The position numbers and the translations under genes are program-made. 40,013 bases of DNA from Halorientalis sp. (lineage in GTDB: Archaea; Halobacteriota; Halobacteria; Halobacteriales; Haloarculaceae), in the NCBI RefSeq assembly GCF_028275115.1, contig NZ_JAQCNH010000004.1:1-40013 (forward strand). The letters run 5' to 3'. Shown here piece after piece: positions 1 to 8,085 of this stretch (positions within the stretch are counted from its first letter, which is position 1; each line of letters begins with the position of its first letter). Under the pieces are notes generated by a model. It was given only the letters and a program-made list of their open reading frames with translations. It did not search any database and was not told the origin of the DNA.

Positions 1-191
1 TAGCCCGCGCCGCCGTACTCGATGGGTATCTGTGCCCCCATCAGCCCCATTTCGGCGGCCTTGTCCATAACCGCCTGCGGATATTTCTCCTCTCGGTCGT
101 ACTTGTTTGCAACCGGTTTGATCTCGTTTTCACCGAACCGCTGGATTTCATTCCGGATCTGGTCGATCTCGCTGGGAAGCTCGAAGTCCAT
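1..191 (-). CDS. Acyl-CoA dehydrogenase, N-terminal part (cut by window edge)
   Basis: The first 63 codons of an acyl-CoA dehydrogenase are present; the rest lies outside the window. The N-terminus (MDFELPSEIDQIRNEIQRFG) is nearly the same as that of the complete paralogue just upstream on the same strand, and the conserved segment IPIEYGGAG is reached at the window edge. The family oxidises acyl-CoA to trans-2-enoyl-CoA with FAD, passing electrons to ETF. The start is the ATG at 189-191, chosen because it aligns exactly with the paralogue's start. The two genes are head to tail with about 140 bp between them, and an AT-rich TATA-like stretch near 246-256 suggests a promoter of its own. The paralogues differ at scattered positions, so this is not a very recent duplication. 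Substrate chain length cannot be judged from the fragment. Confidence 0.9.
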   Translation of the reverse strand, partial: MDFELPSEIDQIRNEIQRFGENEIKPVANKYDREEKYPQAVMDKAAEMGLMGAQIPIEYGGAG

Positions 192-243
192 ACATTACAC
201 CATATGCATACTTCATTAAGACTCCTTTGCAACTATTTACCAC

Positions 244-260
244 TGAAAATATATTGTTCT
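244..260 (-). promoter_or_regulatory. Putative TATA box of the truncated acyl-CoA dehydrogenase
   Basis: The AT-rich stretch (minus strand GAACAATATATTTTC) sits about 55-65 bp upstream of the ATG at 191, in an otherwise GC-rich gap between the two acyl-CoA dehydrogenase genes. It fits an archaeal TATA element. No transcript data support it. Confidence 0.4.
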
Positions 261-332
261 AATCGTTCGATTGGGTCGAAAAAACGGGCAGGTGTCTGCG
301 GACCAACTCCACGACCGGCGTTCGGGACCCGA

Positions 333-1484
333 TTAGAAGCCTTTGCCGAGGAGTTCGCGAGCGATGATGTTCTTCTGGATTTCGGTGGTGCCCTCGTAGA
401 TCTGGGTGATCTTGGCGTCGCGGTAGAATCGCTCGACCGGGAAGTCGTCGACGTAGCCGGCTCCGCCGTGGACTTGGACGGCCTCGTTGGCCACGTCGAC
501 GGCGATGCGCGAGGCGTACTCCTTGGCCATCGACGCCAGTTTCGTGATATCTTCACCCTGGTCGACCTGCCAGGCGCCCTTGTACGTCAGGTTACGAGCG
601 GCCTCGATCTTGGTGTACATGTCCGCGAGTTTGTGCTGGATGGCCTGGAACTCGGCGATAGGCTGGCCGAACTGCTCGCGTTCCTGGGCGTACTCCAGAG
701 CCGCGTCGGCGGCACCCTTCGCGATGCCGACGCCCTGTGCGGCGACACCGACGCGGGTCGCGTCGAAAAACTGCATCTGCTGGAGAAAGCCCATGCCGCG
801 GTTCCCGAGCAGGTTCTCCTCCGGAACCCGCACGTCGTCGAGGATCAACTCGGCCGTGTCGCTGGCGCGGATGCCGAGCTTGCCGGTGATCTTGTCGGCC
901 TCGAAGCCGTCACGGTCCGACTCGACGATGATCTGAGAGAAGCCGTTGTACCGGCCGTCAGCGTCCGGGTTCGTGTCACAGAGGACGACGAAGAAGTCCC
1001 CAACAGTCCCGTTCGAGATCCACATCTTGTTGCCGTTGATGACCCACTCGTCACCGTCTTTCTCCGCGCGAGTGGAGACCGACGAGACGTCCGAGCCGGT
1101 GTCGGGCTCCGAGATGGCTGCCCCGGAGATTTTCTCGCCGGCCGCGACGGGTTCGAGGAACTGCTCTTTCTGGTCTTCCGTCCCGAACTCCTGAACTGCC
1201 TCCGTCCCGAACGACGACGCTAAGATGCAGAAGGCGATCCCCGGGTCGATGGCGAACATCTCCTCGGCGATGATCGAGGTTTCGAGTACCGAGTAGCCGG
1301 CACCACCGTACTCGATGGGGATGGACGCGCCGATCAGACCCATCTCGGCAGCCTGGTCGACGACGTCGTACGGATACTTTTCCTCGCGGTCGTACTCGTT
1401 TGCGACCGGCTCGATCTCGTTTTCCCCGAACCGGCGCACTTCCTTCCTGATCTGGTCGATCTCGCCTGGCAGTTCAAAATCCAT
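333..1484 (-). CDS. Acyl-CoA dehydrogenase
   Basis: A 383-residue protein of normal acyl-CoA dehydrogenase length. It catalyses the first FAD-dependent step of acyl-CoA beta-oxidation in the cytoplasm. The C-terminal motif IYEGTTEIQ carries the expected catalytic base, Glu at about residue 364. The middle domain shows the family signatures [12 protein letters not shown] and WISNG. The start ATG at 1482-1484 gives [16 protein letters not shown], matching the neighbouring paralogue; the open frame extends nine codons further upstream but lacks conservation there. It is divergent from the hydroxyacyl-CoA dehydrogenase/hydratase fusion that starts at 1677, so the shared 190-bp gap probably holds promoters for both directions. 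Substrate length or branching is not predictable from sequence alone. Confidence 0.95.
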   Translation of the reverse strand: MDFELPGEIDQIRKEVRRFGENEIEPVANEYDREEKYPYDVVDQAAEMGLIGASIPIEYGGAGYSVLETSIIAEEMFAIDPGIAFCILASSFGTEAVQEFGTEDQKEQFLEPVAAGEKISGAAISEPDTGSDVSSVSTRAEKDGDEWVINGNKMWISNGTVGDFFVVLCDTNPDADGRYNGFSQIIVESDRDGFEADKITGKLGIRASDTAELILDDVRVPEENLLGNRGMGFLQQMQFFDATRVGVAAQGVGIAKGAADAALEYAQEREQFGQPIAEFQAIQHKLADMYTKIEAARNLTYKGAWQVDQGEDITKLASMAKEYASRIAVDVANEAVQVHGGAGYVDDFPVERFYRDAKITQIYEGTTEIQKNIIARELLGKGF

Positions 1485-1529
1485 ACTCCCCCGTGTGAGC
1501 CAAGATAACATAATTGTTTGTGATCAGTC

Positions 1530-1550
1530 AACAACTTGTGGATCGTTGTT
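1530..1550. promoter_or_regulatory. Inverted repeat in the divergent beta-oxidation promoter region
   Basis: AACAAC (1530-1535) and GTTGTT (1545-1550) form a perfect 6-bp inverted repeat with a 9-bp spacer. It lies between the divergent acyl-CoA dehydrogenase and the hydroxyacyl-CoA dehydrogenase fusion. The position would suit a dimeric regulator controlling both directions. Repeats this short can occur by chance. Confidence 0.3.
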
Positions 1551-1676
1551 AGCGAGCCGGCACTGCGAGCTACTATCGTCGAGCCAAGGAAGAATAAACG
1601 ATAGACGGACTGTGGTACGTTTCTTCGGCCAAAGAAAAACACTGAAAGGGGCTGGCAAAGAGTGTTTCAATGACTC

Positions 1677-3680
1677 ATGCAACTCGAAGATATCGAAACC
1701 ATCGCCGTGCTTGGCGCCGGCAACATGGGCCACGGCATCGCCGAGGTTGCCGCGCTCGCGGGGTACGACGTGCGGCTACGCGACATCAAAGAAGAGTTCG
1801 TCCAGAGTGGTTACGAGGATATCGAGTGGAGCCTCCAGAAACTCGCCGAGAAGGACACGATCAGCGAGGACGAGGCCGACGCGGCCATCGACTCCGTCAC
1901 GCCGCTGGTCGACATGGAGGAGGCCGTCGGTAACGCGGACGTGATCATCGAGGCTGTCCCCGAGAAGATGGAGATCAAGGAGGACGTCTACGAGGAAGTC
2001 GAGGCGTACGCTCCCGACCGCGCAATTTTCGCGACCAACACGTCGTCGCTGTCGATCACCGACCTCTCGGAAGTCTCGGAACGCGAAGCGCAGTTCTGCG
2101 GGATGCACTTTTTCAACCCGCCGATCCGGATGCAGTTGGTCGAGGTCATCAACGGCGAACACACCGACGAGGAGACCATCGAGGCCGTCGAGGGTCTCGC
2201 CGAGGACTTCGGCAAGACGCCAGTCCGCGTCCGGAAGGACTCGCCGGGCTTCATCGTCAACCGTATTCTCGTGCCCCTGATGAACGAGGCCTGCTGGATG
2301 CTCAGCGAGGACGTGGCCACCGTCGAGGAGATCGACTCCACGACAAAGTACCACATGGGCCTGCCGATGGGGAGCTTCGAGCTGGCCGACATGACCGGCA
2401 TCGACATCTCCTACCACGTGCTGGACTACATGAACGACGTGCTCGGTGACGAGTACGAACCGGCCCCGATCATGGAGGAAAAAGTCGAGAACGAGGAACT
2501 CGGTCAGAAGACCGGCAGGGGCTTTTACAACTACGAGGACGGCGACGGCGCTGACGTGCCGACCGACGAGTACAGCGAGGAGGTCGAGGCACGCCTGAAC
2601 GCGGCGCTGGCAAAGGAGATCGCCAACCTCGTCGGCGGCGACGTCGCCCCGCCCGAGGACATCGACGAAGCCGTCATGATGGGTGCAGGCTTCCCCGAGG
2701 GCCCGACCAAGTCCATCGACGAGTTCGGCGTCGAGAACTGTCTGCACAAACTCGAGGACCTGTACGAGGAGACCGGTGCGGCCCGCTACGAGCCGCCGGA
2801 GTACCTCGAGGAGGCCGCCGAACAGGGCGGCTTCAACGACGGTGCCGGTGACGACGAGGACGGCGGTCCCGACTTCGAGGTCATCGCCATCGAGCGCATC
2901 GACGTCGACGTGCCGGAGGGCCACGACGAAAAGCAGGTCGGGCATATCAAGATCGACCGGCCACACCGGATGAACACGATCAGCCTCGACGTGCTGGACG
3001 AACTCGACCGGGCACGCGAAATTTTCGAGGACGAAGAGCAGATTCGTGCCCTCCTCGTCACGGGCGAAGGCGACAAGGCGTTCTCGGCCGGGGCCGACGT
3101 GCAATCGATGGCCACCAGTGCCGACCCGCTCTCAGCACAGAAACTCTCCGCGGACGGGCAGGCTACCTTCGGCCGTCTGGAGGCGTGCCCGCTTCCGGTC
3201 GTCGCCGGTATCGACGGGTTCTGTCTCGGCGGCGGAATGGAGCTCTCGATGTGTACCGATATCCGCATCGCCTCCGAACGCTCCGAGTTCGGCCAGCCCG
3301 AACTCGACCTCGGTCTCCTGCCGGGTTGGGGCGGCACGCAGCGCCTCGCCAACGTCATCGGCGAAGGCCCCGCCAAGGAGATCATCATGACCGCCGAGCG
3401 CTACGACGCCGAGGAGATGGCCGACTTCGGCTTCCTGCGCGACGTGGTTTCGAAAGACGACCTGTTCGACGAGGCGCTCGCTCTCGCGGAACAACTCGCA
3501 CAGGGGCCGCCGGTCGCCCAGAAGATGACCAAACGCGCCATGCTGAAAGGCCGCAACGACACCGAAGCCGGACTGGAAGTCGAGTCCCAAGCCTTCGGTC
3601 ACCTCATCGGCACTGACGACGTCATGGAAGGCATGACCGCGTTCATGGGCGACTCTGAGCCCGATTTCGAGGGCCAGTAA
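1677..3680 (+). CDS. 3-hydroxyacyl-CoA dehydrogenase / enoyl-CoA hydratase fusion
   Basis: A 667-residue two-domain beta-oxidation enzyme. Residues 1 to about 320 are a 3-hydroxyacyl-CoA dehydrogenase: the Rossmann motif GAGNMG is at 13-18, the catalytic histidine is probably His144 in GMHFFNPP, and RILVPLMNEA lies in the C-terminal lobe. Residues from about 405 to the end are an enoyl-CoA hydratase (crotonase fold) with FSAGAD and the oxyanion-hole segment CLGGGMELSM. The protein would hydrate trans-2-enoyl-CoA and oxidise the 3-hydroxyacyl-CoA with NAD. The domain order (dehydrogenase first) is opposite to bacterial FadB and matches archaeal fusions such as the crotonyl-CoA hydratase/3-hydroxybutyryl-CoA dehydrogenase of Metallosphaera. 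An acidic linker at about residues 385-405 joins the halves. It is divergent from the acyl-CoA dehydrogenase gene, which supplies the preceding step. Confidence 0.95.
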   Translation: MQLEDIETIAVLGAGNMGHGIAEVAALAGYDVRLRDIKEEFVQSGYEDIEWSLQKLAEKDTISEDEADAAIDSVTPLVDMEEAVGNADVIIEAVPEKMEIKEDVYEEVEAYAPDRAIFATNTSSLSITDLSEVSEREAQFCGMHFFNPPIRMQLVEVINGEHTDEETIEAVEGLAEDFGKTPVRVRKDSPGFIVNRILVPLMNEACWMLSEDVATVEEIDSTTKYHMGLPMGSFELADMTGIDISYHVLDYMNDVLGDEYEPAPIMEEKVENEELGQKTGRGFYNYEDGDGADVPTDEYSEEVEARLNAALAKEIANLVGGDVAPPEDIDEAVMMGAGFPEGPTKSIDEFGVENCLHKLEDLYEETGAARYEPPEYLEEAAEQGGFNDGAGDDEDGGPDFEVIAIERIDVDVPEGHDEKQVGHIKIDRPHRMNTISLDVLDELDRAREIFEDEEQIRALLVTGEGDKAFSAGADVQSMATSADPLSAQKLSADGQATFGRLEACPLPVVAGIDGFCLGGGMELSMCTDIRIASERSEFGQPELDLGLLPGWGGTQRLANVIGEGPAKEIIMTAERYDAEEMADFGFLRDVVSKDDLFDEALALAEQLAQGPPVAQKMTKRAMLKGRNDTEAGLEVESQAFGHLIGTDDVMEGMTAFMGDSEPDFEGQ

Positions 3681-3842
3681 CGCACGTCCGATTGAATCCC
3701 CGACGTTCTTTAACGACCGGCGCCGACCACACCCCTATCACAGAGACTGGCGCCGCGATGCGCTCCCCGTACCGAGTAAGTCCACGTCAGTACCTACGGA
3801 CACCCTCTGTGACTGACCCCCACTCCGTCTCCAAAAAGCAGG

Positions 3843-3850
3843 GTTTATTA
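3843..3850 (+). promoter_or_regulatory. TATA box of tRNA-Glu
   Basis: The sequence GTTTATTA lies 27-34 bp upstream of the first base of the tRNA gene, the normal archaeal TATA distance. The flanks are GC-rich. Confidence 0.5.
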
Positions 3851-3876
3851 CTGAACCTTTCCTGAGGTATGAGTAC

Positions 3877-3987
<111 letters not shown>

Positions 3988-4165
3988 TTCCTTCGACGGT
4001 TTCCCTCGTGAGCAACGGACATCGTTCTCTCCGGTTCACGAGTCCGTCCCGATATCGGATCTCGTAACTAAAAAGCTAACCGGAGAGATTGCTCAGCGGC
4101 TCGCTCGCACGCCAGAGGGACTCGCACGCGGCCACGCCCGTTTCATCTATCATGAACGACCCGGG

Positions 4166-4175
4166 CATATTTAAC
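4166..4175 (+). promoter_or_regulatory. Putative TATA box of the acyl-CoA ligase
   Basis: CATATTTAAC ends 23 bp before the ATG at 4198. At that spacing the transcript would be leaderless or nearly so, as is common in haloarchaea. Confidence 0.5.
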
Positions 4176-4197
4176 GACTGACGCGATACCACAATGC

Positions 4198-6180
4198 ATG
4201 ACCCCACCTGACATCGAAACGATCCGAGAAAACGAGCGCGAGTACACCGACGAGGTGATCGAAGAGAACACGCTCCCCGAGATGTTCGAGGACGCGGCGG
4301 AGCGGTACGACGACTTCGACGCACAGATGTACAAGGGCGGGATCTATCAGCGGACGCTCACGCCGGAGATCGTCGACGAACCCGAACCGGGCGAGTACAC
4401 GTCGCTCAAATACGACGAGATGCGAACCATCGTCAGACGACTGGCGGCGGGCTTTCGCGAACTCGGCGTCGAGAAAGACGACCGTGTCGGAATCATGTCC
4501 AATCCCCGGATGGAGTGGGCGCTCACGGACTTCGGACTGCTGGCTTCAGGTGGGACAGTCACCACTGTGTACACAGAGTCTTCGCCGAAGCAAATCAAGT
4601 ATCTCCTCAACGACCCCGGCGCGACCGGTGTCGTCGTCGAGAACGAGTATCTGCTCGACCGCATTATCAAGGTACAGGACGAACTCAGCCTGGAGTTCGT
4701 GGTCGTCATCGACGAACTGGAGAAGTACGACGACGTCGACCAGATTCACACGCTCTCGGAGGTGTACGAACTCGGCGAGGAGCGGTTCGACGAGGATGCC
4801 TACTGGACCTGGATCGAGGAACAGAACATGCACGATCTGGCGAGTCTAATCTACACCTCAGGGACGACGGGCAAACCAAAGGGCGTGAAGTTGACCCACC
4901 ACAACTTCCGGTCGAACGTCAACCAGCTCCGAAAGCGGGTCGGCCCCAGACCCGACAAGGGCGACGACGTGCCGTCACTGGATCCTGGCCGTCGGTCGAT
5001 CTCTTTTCTCCCACTGGCGCACGTCTTCGAGCGCACGACCGGACACTTCCTGATGTTCGCGTCCGGCGTGACGGTCGGCTACGCCGAGAGCACCGACACC
5101 GTCAGCGAGGACATCCAAAAAATCAAGCCGCGTGGCGGGTCGAGCGTCCCTCGTGTGTACGAGCGCATCTTCGACGAGATGCGCGGGCAGGCCAGCGGGT
5201 CGGACACGAAAGAGCGAATCTTCGAGTGGGCCGTCGAAGTCGCCCGTACCTACGGCCGGGAGGAAGACCCCGGACTCGGACTGAAAATCAAACGCTCCGT
5301 TGCCAACCAACTCGTTTTCAAGCAGGTCAAAGAGGAACTCGGCGGCGAAATCGACTTTTTCGTCAGCGGCGGGGGGAGCCTGAGTAAAGACCTCGCGGAT
5401 CTGTTCAAAGGGATGGGTATCCCCATCTTCGAGGGGTACGGCCTGACCGAGGCCGCTCCGGTCGTCTCGACGAACCCGCCGGAAATCCTCGAAACCGGAA
5501 CCCTCGGCCCGCCCCTGCCCGACGTCGATATCAAGATCGACGAGTCACAGGTCGCCGACGATCAGTTCGAGGACGTTGAGGGTGAAGTGGGTGAACTGCT
5601 CATCAAAGGCCCCAACATCACGGAGGGCTACTGGGAGATGCCCGAGAAGACCGAGGAGGCGTTCACCTCGGACGGCTGGTTCAAGACCGGCGACATCGTC
5701 GAACGCATCGAACACGACTACCTCGTCTACCACGACCGGCTGAAGAACCTGATCGTGCTGGACACGGGGAAAAACGTCGCACCAGAACCCATCGAAGACG
5801 AGTTCTCGACCTCCTCGCGCATCGAGCAGATCATGGTCATGGGCAACGACGAGAAGTTCATCAGCGCTCTGGTCGTGCCGAACTTCGACGCTATCAGACG
5901 GTGGGCGTCGAACCGCAACATCGACCTCCCGACGAGTAAGGAGGCGGTCTGTGAGGACGAGCGCGTTCGCGAGTGGGTCAACGAGGACGTCCAGCTCGTC
6001 AACCGCAATCTGGAAAAACACGAGACTATCAAGCAGTTCGAGCTGGTCCATCTCGAATGGACCCCGGAAAACGACATGCTCACCCCCTCGCTAAAAAAGA
6101 AGCGTCGCAACATCAAATCCGAGTTCGAGGAGGAGGTGACGGGAGTTTACGAAGGCGAACCGGCGACGGCGGACGACTAA
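4198..6180 (+). CDS. Long-chain fatty-acid--CoA ligase (AMP-forming)
   Basis: A 660-residue adenylate-forming enzyme of the long-chain acyl-CoA synthetase type. It activates fatty acids with ATP and CoA through an acyl-AMP intermediate. The P-loop-like AMP-binding motif YTSGTTGKPKG is at residues 219-229, the GYGLTEAAP motif follows near 417, and the hinge motif (DGWFKTGDIV, then HDRLKNLIVL) is in the C-terminal third. The length suits the eukaryote-like or archaeal long-chain subfamily. The start ATG at 4198 follows a TATA-like element by about 23 bp; an earlier ATG at 4194 is out of frame. It lies close to the acyl-CoA dehydrogenases and the hydratase fusion, so this end of the window is a fatty-acid degradation neighbourhood. 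Chain-length preference is not established. Confidence 0.93.
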   Translation: MTPPDIETIRENEREYTDEVIEENTLPEMFEDAAERYDDFDAQMYKGGIYQRTLTPEIVDEPEPGEYTSLKYDEMRTIVRRLAAGFRELGVEKDDRVGIMSNPRMEWALTDFGLLASGGTVTTVYTESSPKQIKYLLNDPGATGVVVENEYLLDRIIKVQDELSLEFVVVIDELEKYDDVDQIHTLSEVYELGEERFDEDAYWTWIEEQNMHDLASLIYTSGTTGKPKGVKLTHHNFRSNVNQLRKRVGPRPDKGDDVPSLDPGRRSISFLPLAHVFERTTGHFLMFASGVTVGYAESTDTVSEDIQKIKPRGGSSVPRVYERIFDEMRGQASGSDTKERIFEWAVEVARTYGREEDPGLGLKIKRSVANQLVFKQVKEELGGEIDFFVSGGGSLSKDLADLFKGMGIPIFEGYGLTEAAPVVSTNPPEILETGTLGPPLPDVDIKIDESQVADDQFEDVEGEVGELLIKGPNITEGYWEMPEKTEEAFTSDGWFKTGDIVERIEHDYLVYHDRLKNLIVLDTGKNVAPEPIEDEFSTSSRIEQIMVMGNDEKFISALVVPNFDAIRRWASNRNIDLPTSKEAVCEDERVREWVNEDVQLVNRNLEKHETIKQFELVHLEWTPENDMLTPSLKKKRRNIKSEFEEEVTGVYEGEPATADD

Positions 6181-6246
6181 AGCGGTCGACCGGAGAGAGA
6201 CCCCGGAACAGCGAGCGGCGGTAACCCCGAGGCGAGGGCCCAATCG

Positions 6247-6251
6247 TTTTT
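6247..6251 (+). terminator. T-tract after the acyl-CoA ligase
   Basis: A TTTTT run lies 67 bp after the ligase stop codon, in the convergent gap before the HTH-10 regulator. It is compatible with oligo-T archaeal termination. The rest of the 211-bp gap shows nothing else recognisable. Confidence 0.3.
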
Positions 6252-6391
6252 ATTCGGTCCCGAGTTCGCAGCGCGTTCCGCTTTTAGAGACTCCACCCGT
6301 TCACACCGAAGTCCCACTCCGGTCGCCATCGCTGCCCGCGGGTCACTCCGTTCCCCGCTCACACTACCGAGAGCTCAGTTCGTCCTCGCTG

Positions 6392-7045
6392 TTACCGCAT
6401 CAACGCCGACAGCACACGCGACTCGGCTTTTCTGAGGTGTTCGTCCACGGTCGACGGCGCACAGCCCAGCGCGTTCGAGATATCCTCGTGGGTCGCCTCG
6501 CGCGGGATTTCGTAGTATCCTTCCGAAATGGCAGTCTCGAACACCTCGTGCTGTCGCTCGGTGAGAATCGAGAGGATATCCTCCCGGTCGGGGGAGTACT
6601 GGCCGGCCTGCTCGACGGCGAAGCGGACGCCGTCCGGTGTCTCACCGAGCGCCTTTCTGAGCATCTCGTGGGTGCCAACGATAGTGGTGCGGAGACCACC
6701 TTGGTCTGTGTACTTGAGTGGCGTGTCGATGATGAGAGCGTACTTCTGTGCCAGTGCCATCAGTCCACCCGCGGGCTGGCCCGGCGGAATGTGGAGATAG
6801 AGGTGAAATACGTCGTCCTGAACGTCGAGTACGTCCCAGGCGAGAACTTGATTCGACTCGTCGATTACCTCTGTCACCGACTCCGGGTCACCGCAGATCC
6901 GGTACAGGAGGACGCCCGTTCCGTCGCCCAGCGAGTTGACGTGCATCAGTGCATCTCGCGTCACGCCAGGCTGGTCAGCGATCAGTTTGTCCGCGGGATG
7001 GATTGCCCCATCTTCCGGCGATATTGTGAAATCGAAATACCTCAT
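6392..7045 (-). CDS. HTH-10 (bacterio-opsin activator-type) transcriptional regulator
   Basis: A 217-residue protein with the architecture of the haloarchaeal Bat-like regulators. About 155 residues form an alpha/beta sensory region of unknown ligand, followed by a C-terminal HTH-10 DNA-binding domain that starts at LTERQHEVFETAISEGYYE and continues through EDISNALGCAPSTVDEHLRKAESRV. The DNA-binding region is typical of the family: LTxRQxEVL, a YYEIPR turn, and a recognition helix with STVDEHLRKAE. The gene converges on the acyl-CoA ligase and has its own upstream region. Haloarchaeal genomes carry many paralogues of this family and only a few have known targets, so its role is not predicted. 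A link to fatty-acid metabolism is possible from position only. Confidence 0.88.
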   Translation of the reverse strand: MRYFDFTISPEDGAIHPADKLIADQPGVTRDALMHVNSLGDGTGVLLYRICGDPESVTEVIDESNQVLAWDVLDVQDDVFHLYLHIPPGQPAGGLMALAQKYALIIDTPLKYTDQGGLRTTIVGTHEMLRKALGETPDGVRFAVEQAGQYSPDREDILSILTERQHEVFETAISEGYYEIPREATHEDISNALGCAPSTVDEHLRKAESRVLSALMR

Positions 7046-7085
7046 GTGAGAGTCCCGTTACCGAACGAATGTCATCGGGCATTTC

Positions 7086-7118
7086 GCACACGGCACATTA
7101 TGTGTTTCGGCACACGGC
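7086..7118. repeat. Direct repeat CACACGGC upstream of the HTH-10 regulator
   Basis: CACACGGC occurs twice, starting near 7087 and 7111 (24 bp apart), with an ACATTATGTGT-like partial palindrome between them. The site lies 40-75 bp upstream of the regulator start at 7045. Autoregulatory operators often sit there, but this is inference from position. Confidence 0.3.
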
Positions 7119-7224
7119 TCCAGAGTGCGACGGGACCGCCGACCCGACTCGTCCACAAACTGTCACTCGTACGTTACTATCACCGTTCTGGTGCGCGGCC
7201 CATCGCACTCGACGAGTGAACCCA

Positions 7225-7299
7225 CCCCGAGGTCAAGTGGTTCGAGAGACTCCGTCTCTCGTCATCACGGAAGACTCCGTCTTCCGAACGACCTCGGGG
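7225..7299 (-). repeat. Right-end-like stem with expanded loop containing two mini-hairpins
   Basis: CCCCGAGGTC (7225-7234) and GACCTCGGGG (7290-7299) form a perfect 10-bp stem enclosing 55 nt. Inside are two perfect 8-bp hairpins with 3-nt loops: CGAGAGAC-TCC-GTCTCTCG (7243-7261) and CGGAAGAC-TCC-GTCTTCCG (7268-7286). The stem occupies the place, relative to the TnpB 3' end, that the 22-nt right-end hairpin occupies in the complete element at 20696-20717. It is therefore probably the element's right-end hairpin with its loop enlarged by inserted mini-hairpins. The TnpB stop codon lies inside this structure. Confidence 0.75.
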
Positions 7300-8085
7300 C
7301 TTCCTGCTTCTACGACGCGCTTTGCAGGAACCGAGAGGGTTCCCGTAGAAAGCGCAGTCTGCACAGGCGTTGACGAATCGCGGAGCGATTCGTTCGCACA
7401 CCAGAAATCTTCGATTTCTGAGGACGTTGATTCGGAGCGTCCCGCCGCTATCTGTGAGCGACCGCGAGAAAGGATGTGCTTCGCCGCGTTCAGGTCCCTG
7501 TCCTCGGTGTGACCGCACGCCGGACATGAGTGTTCTCGAATCCAGAGTGGTTTCGATGTTTCCACACCGCACGCCAAACACTCTTTGGTTGTCCCTGCTG
7601 GTTCGACTCGAACGACGTGAGTGTGATGAAGATTGGCTTTGTACTCCAAGAGGTCCAGAAACCGTGACCACGCGGCGTCCTGCTTGTTCTTGACGTTCTG
7701 GCCGGTTTCCAGCATTGGCTCTACGTCCAAATCCTCGACGGCCACCAAATCGTACTCTCGGACCAGCCACGTCGTGAGTTTGTGCTGGTAGTCCAGCACT
7801 TTCCGCTTGATTTGCCGCTTCGCCGTGGCGACCTTCTGCCGTTGTTTCTCCCAGTTGTTCGAGCCGTGCTGTTTCCGGTCGAGTTTCCGCTGTTCGCGCC
7901 CGTAGCGGTCGCACTCGTCGGACAGGTTGAGCATATCCACCGCCGTATCGTCGCTGGTGTGGATATACGAGAGAATCCCGAGGTCTACACCCACGCAGTC
8001 GGCACTCGCTCGTCGGTCGTGACGTCGAACTCCGTGTGGGTCCCCATGCGTGGGTGAACGGTCGACGGCCGCTTGAAACCCCGTG
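7233..8085 (-). pseudogene. tnpB: Truncated, frameshifted TnpB (IS200/IS605 family, IS1341-type)
   Basis: The C-terminal half of a TnpB RuvC-type nuclease. The RuvC motifs survive (VGVDLGILSYIHTS, VAVEDLDVE, TEDRDLNAAKHIL), as does the zinc ribbon (CLACGVETSKPLW, then CPACG). These align closely with the complete TnpB at 19444-20685. The first half, about 170 residues, is missing. A short stretch upstream of RuvC (TVHPRMGTHTEFDVTTDERV) is in another frame, so a one-base indel lies near 7998. The remnant begins directly after the stop codon of the gene at 8086, an abrupt junction that suggests deletion. The C-terminal tail after the last RuvC motif is longer than in the complete copy and is made of translated hairpins. 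TnpB is an RNA-guided nuclease whose guide RNA normally comes from the gene's 3' end. This copy is unlikely to be active. Confidence 0.88.
7317..7420 (-). repeat. Array of perfect hairpins inside the TnpB 3' coding region
   Basis: Three further stems follow one another. GCGCTTT (7317-7323) pairs with AAAGCGC (7349-7355) and encloses GGAACC/GGTTCC (7327-7343). ACGAATCGC-GGA-GCGATTCGT (7373-7393) is a 9-bp stem with a 3-nt loop. CAGAAATC-TTC-GATTTCTG (7402-7420) is an 8-bp stem with a 3-nt loop. They are translated in frame as part of the degenerate TnpB C-terminus. The stems differ in sequence but share the tiny loop, so they look like products of one process rather than copies of one repeat. 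Confidence 0.75.

Noticed and set aside
204..1223. Long plus-strand frame of 339 codons opposite the acyl-CoA dehydrogenase
   Set aside because: It is the antisense shadow of a clear enzyme gene, a common artefact in high-GC haloarchaeal DNA.
1776..3104. Long minus-strand frame of 442 codons opposite the dehydrogenase/hydratase fusion
   Set aside because: It is antisense to well-conserved domains and its composition (Val, Leu, Asp, His, Arg) is that of a reverse-complement shadow.
3681..3842. Possible small gene between the hydratase fusion and tRNA-Glu
   Set aside because: No frame has a plausible start, length and composition; only the tRNA promoter is supportable.
7225..7420. Reading the hairpin cluster as a CRISPR array
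   Set aside because: The units differ in sequence, are palindromic and nearly contiguous, and there are no constant repeats with regular spacers.
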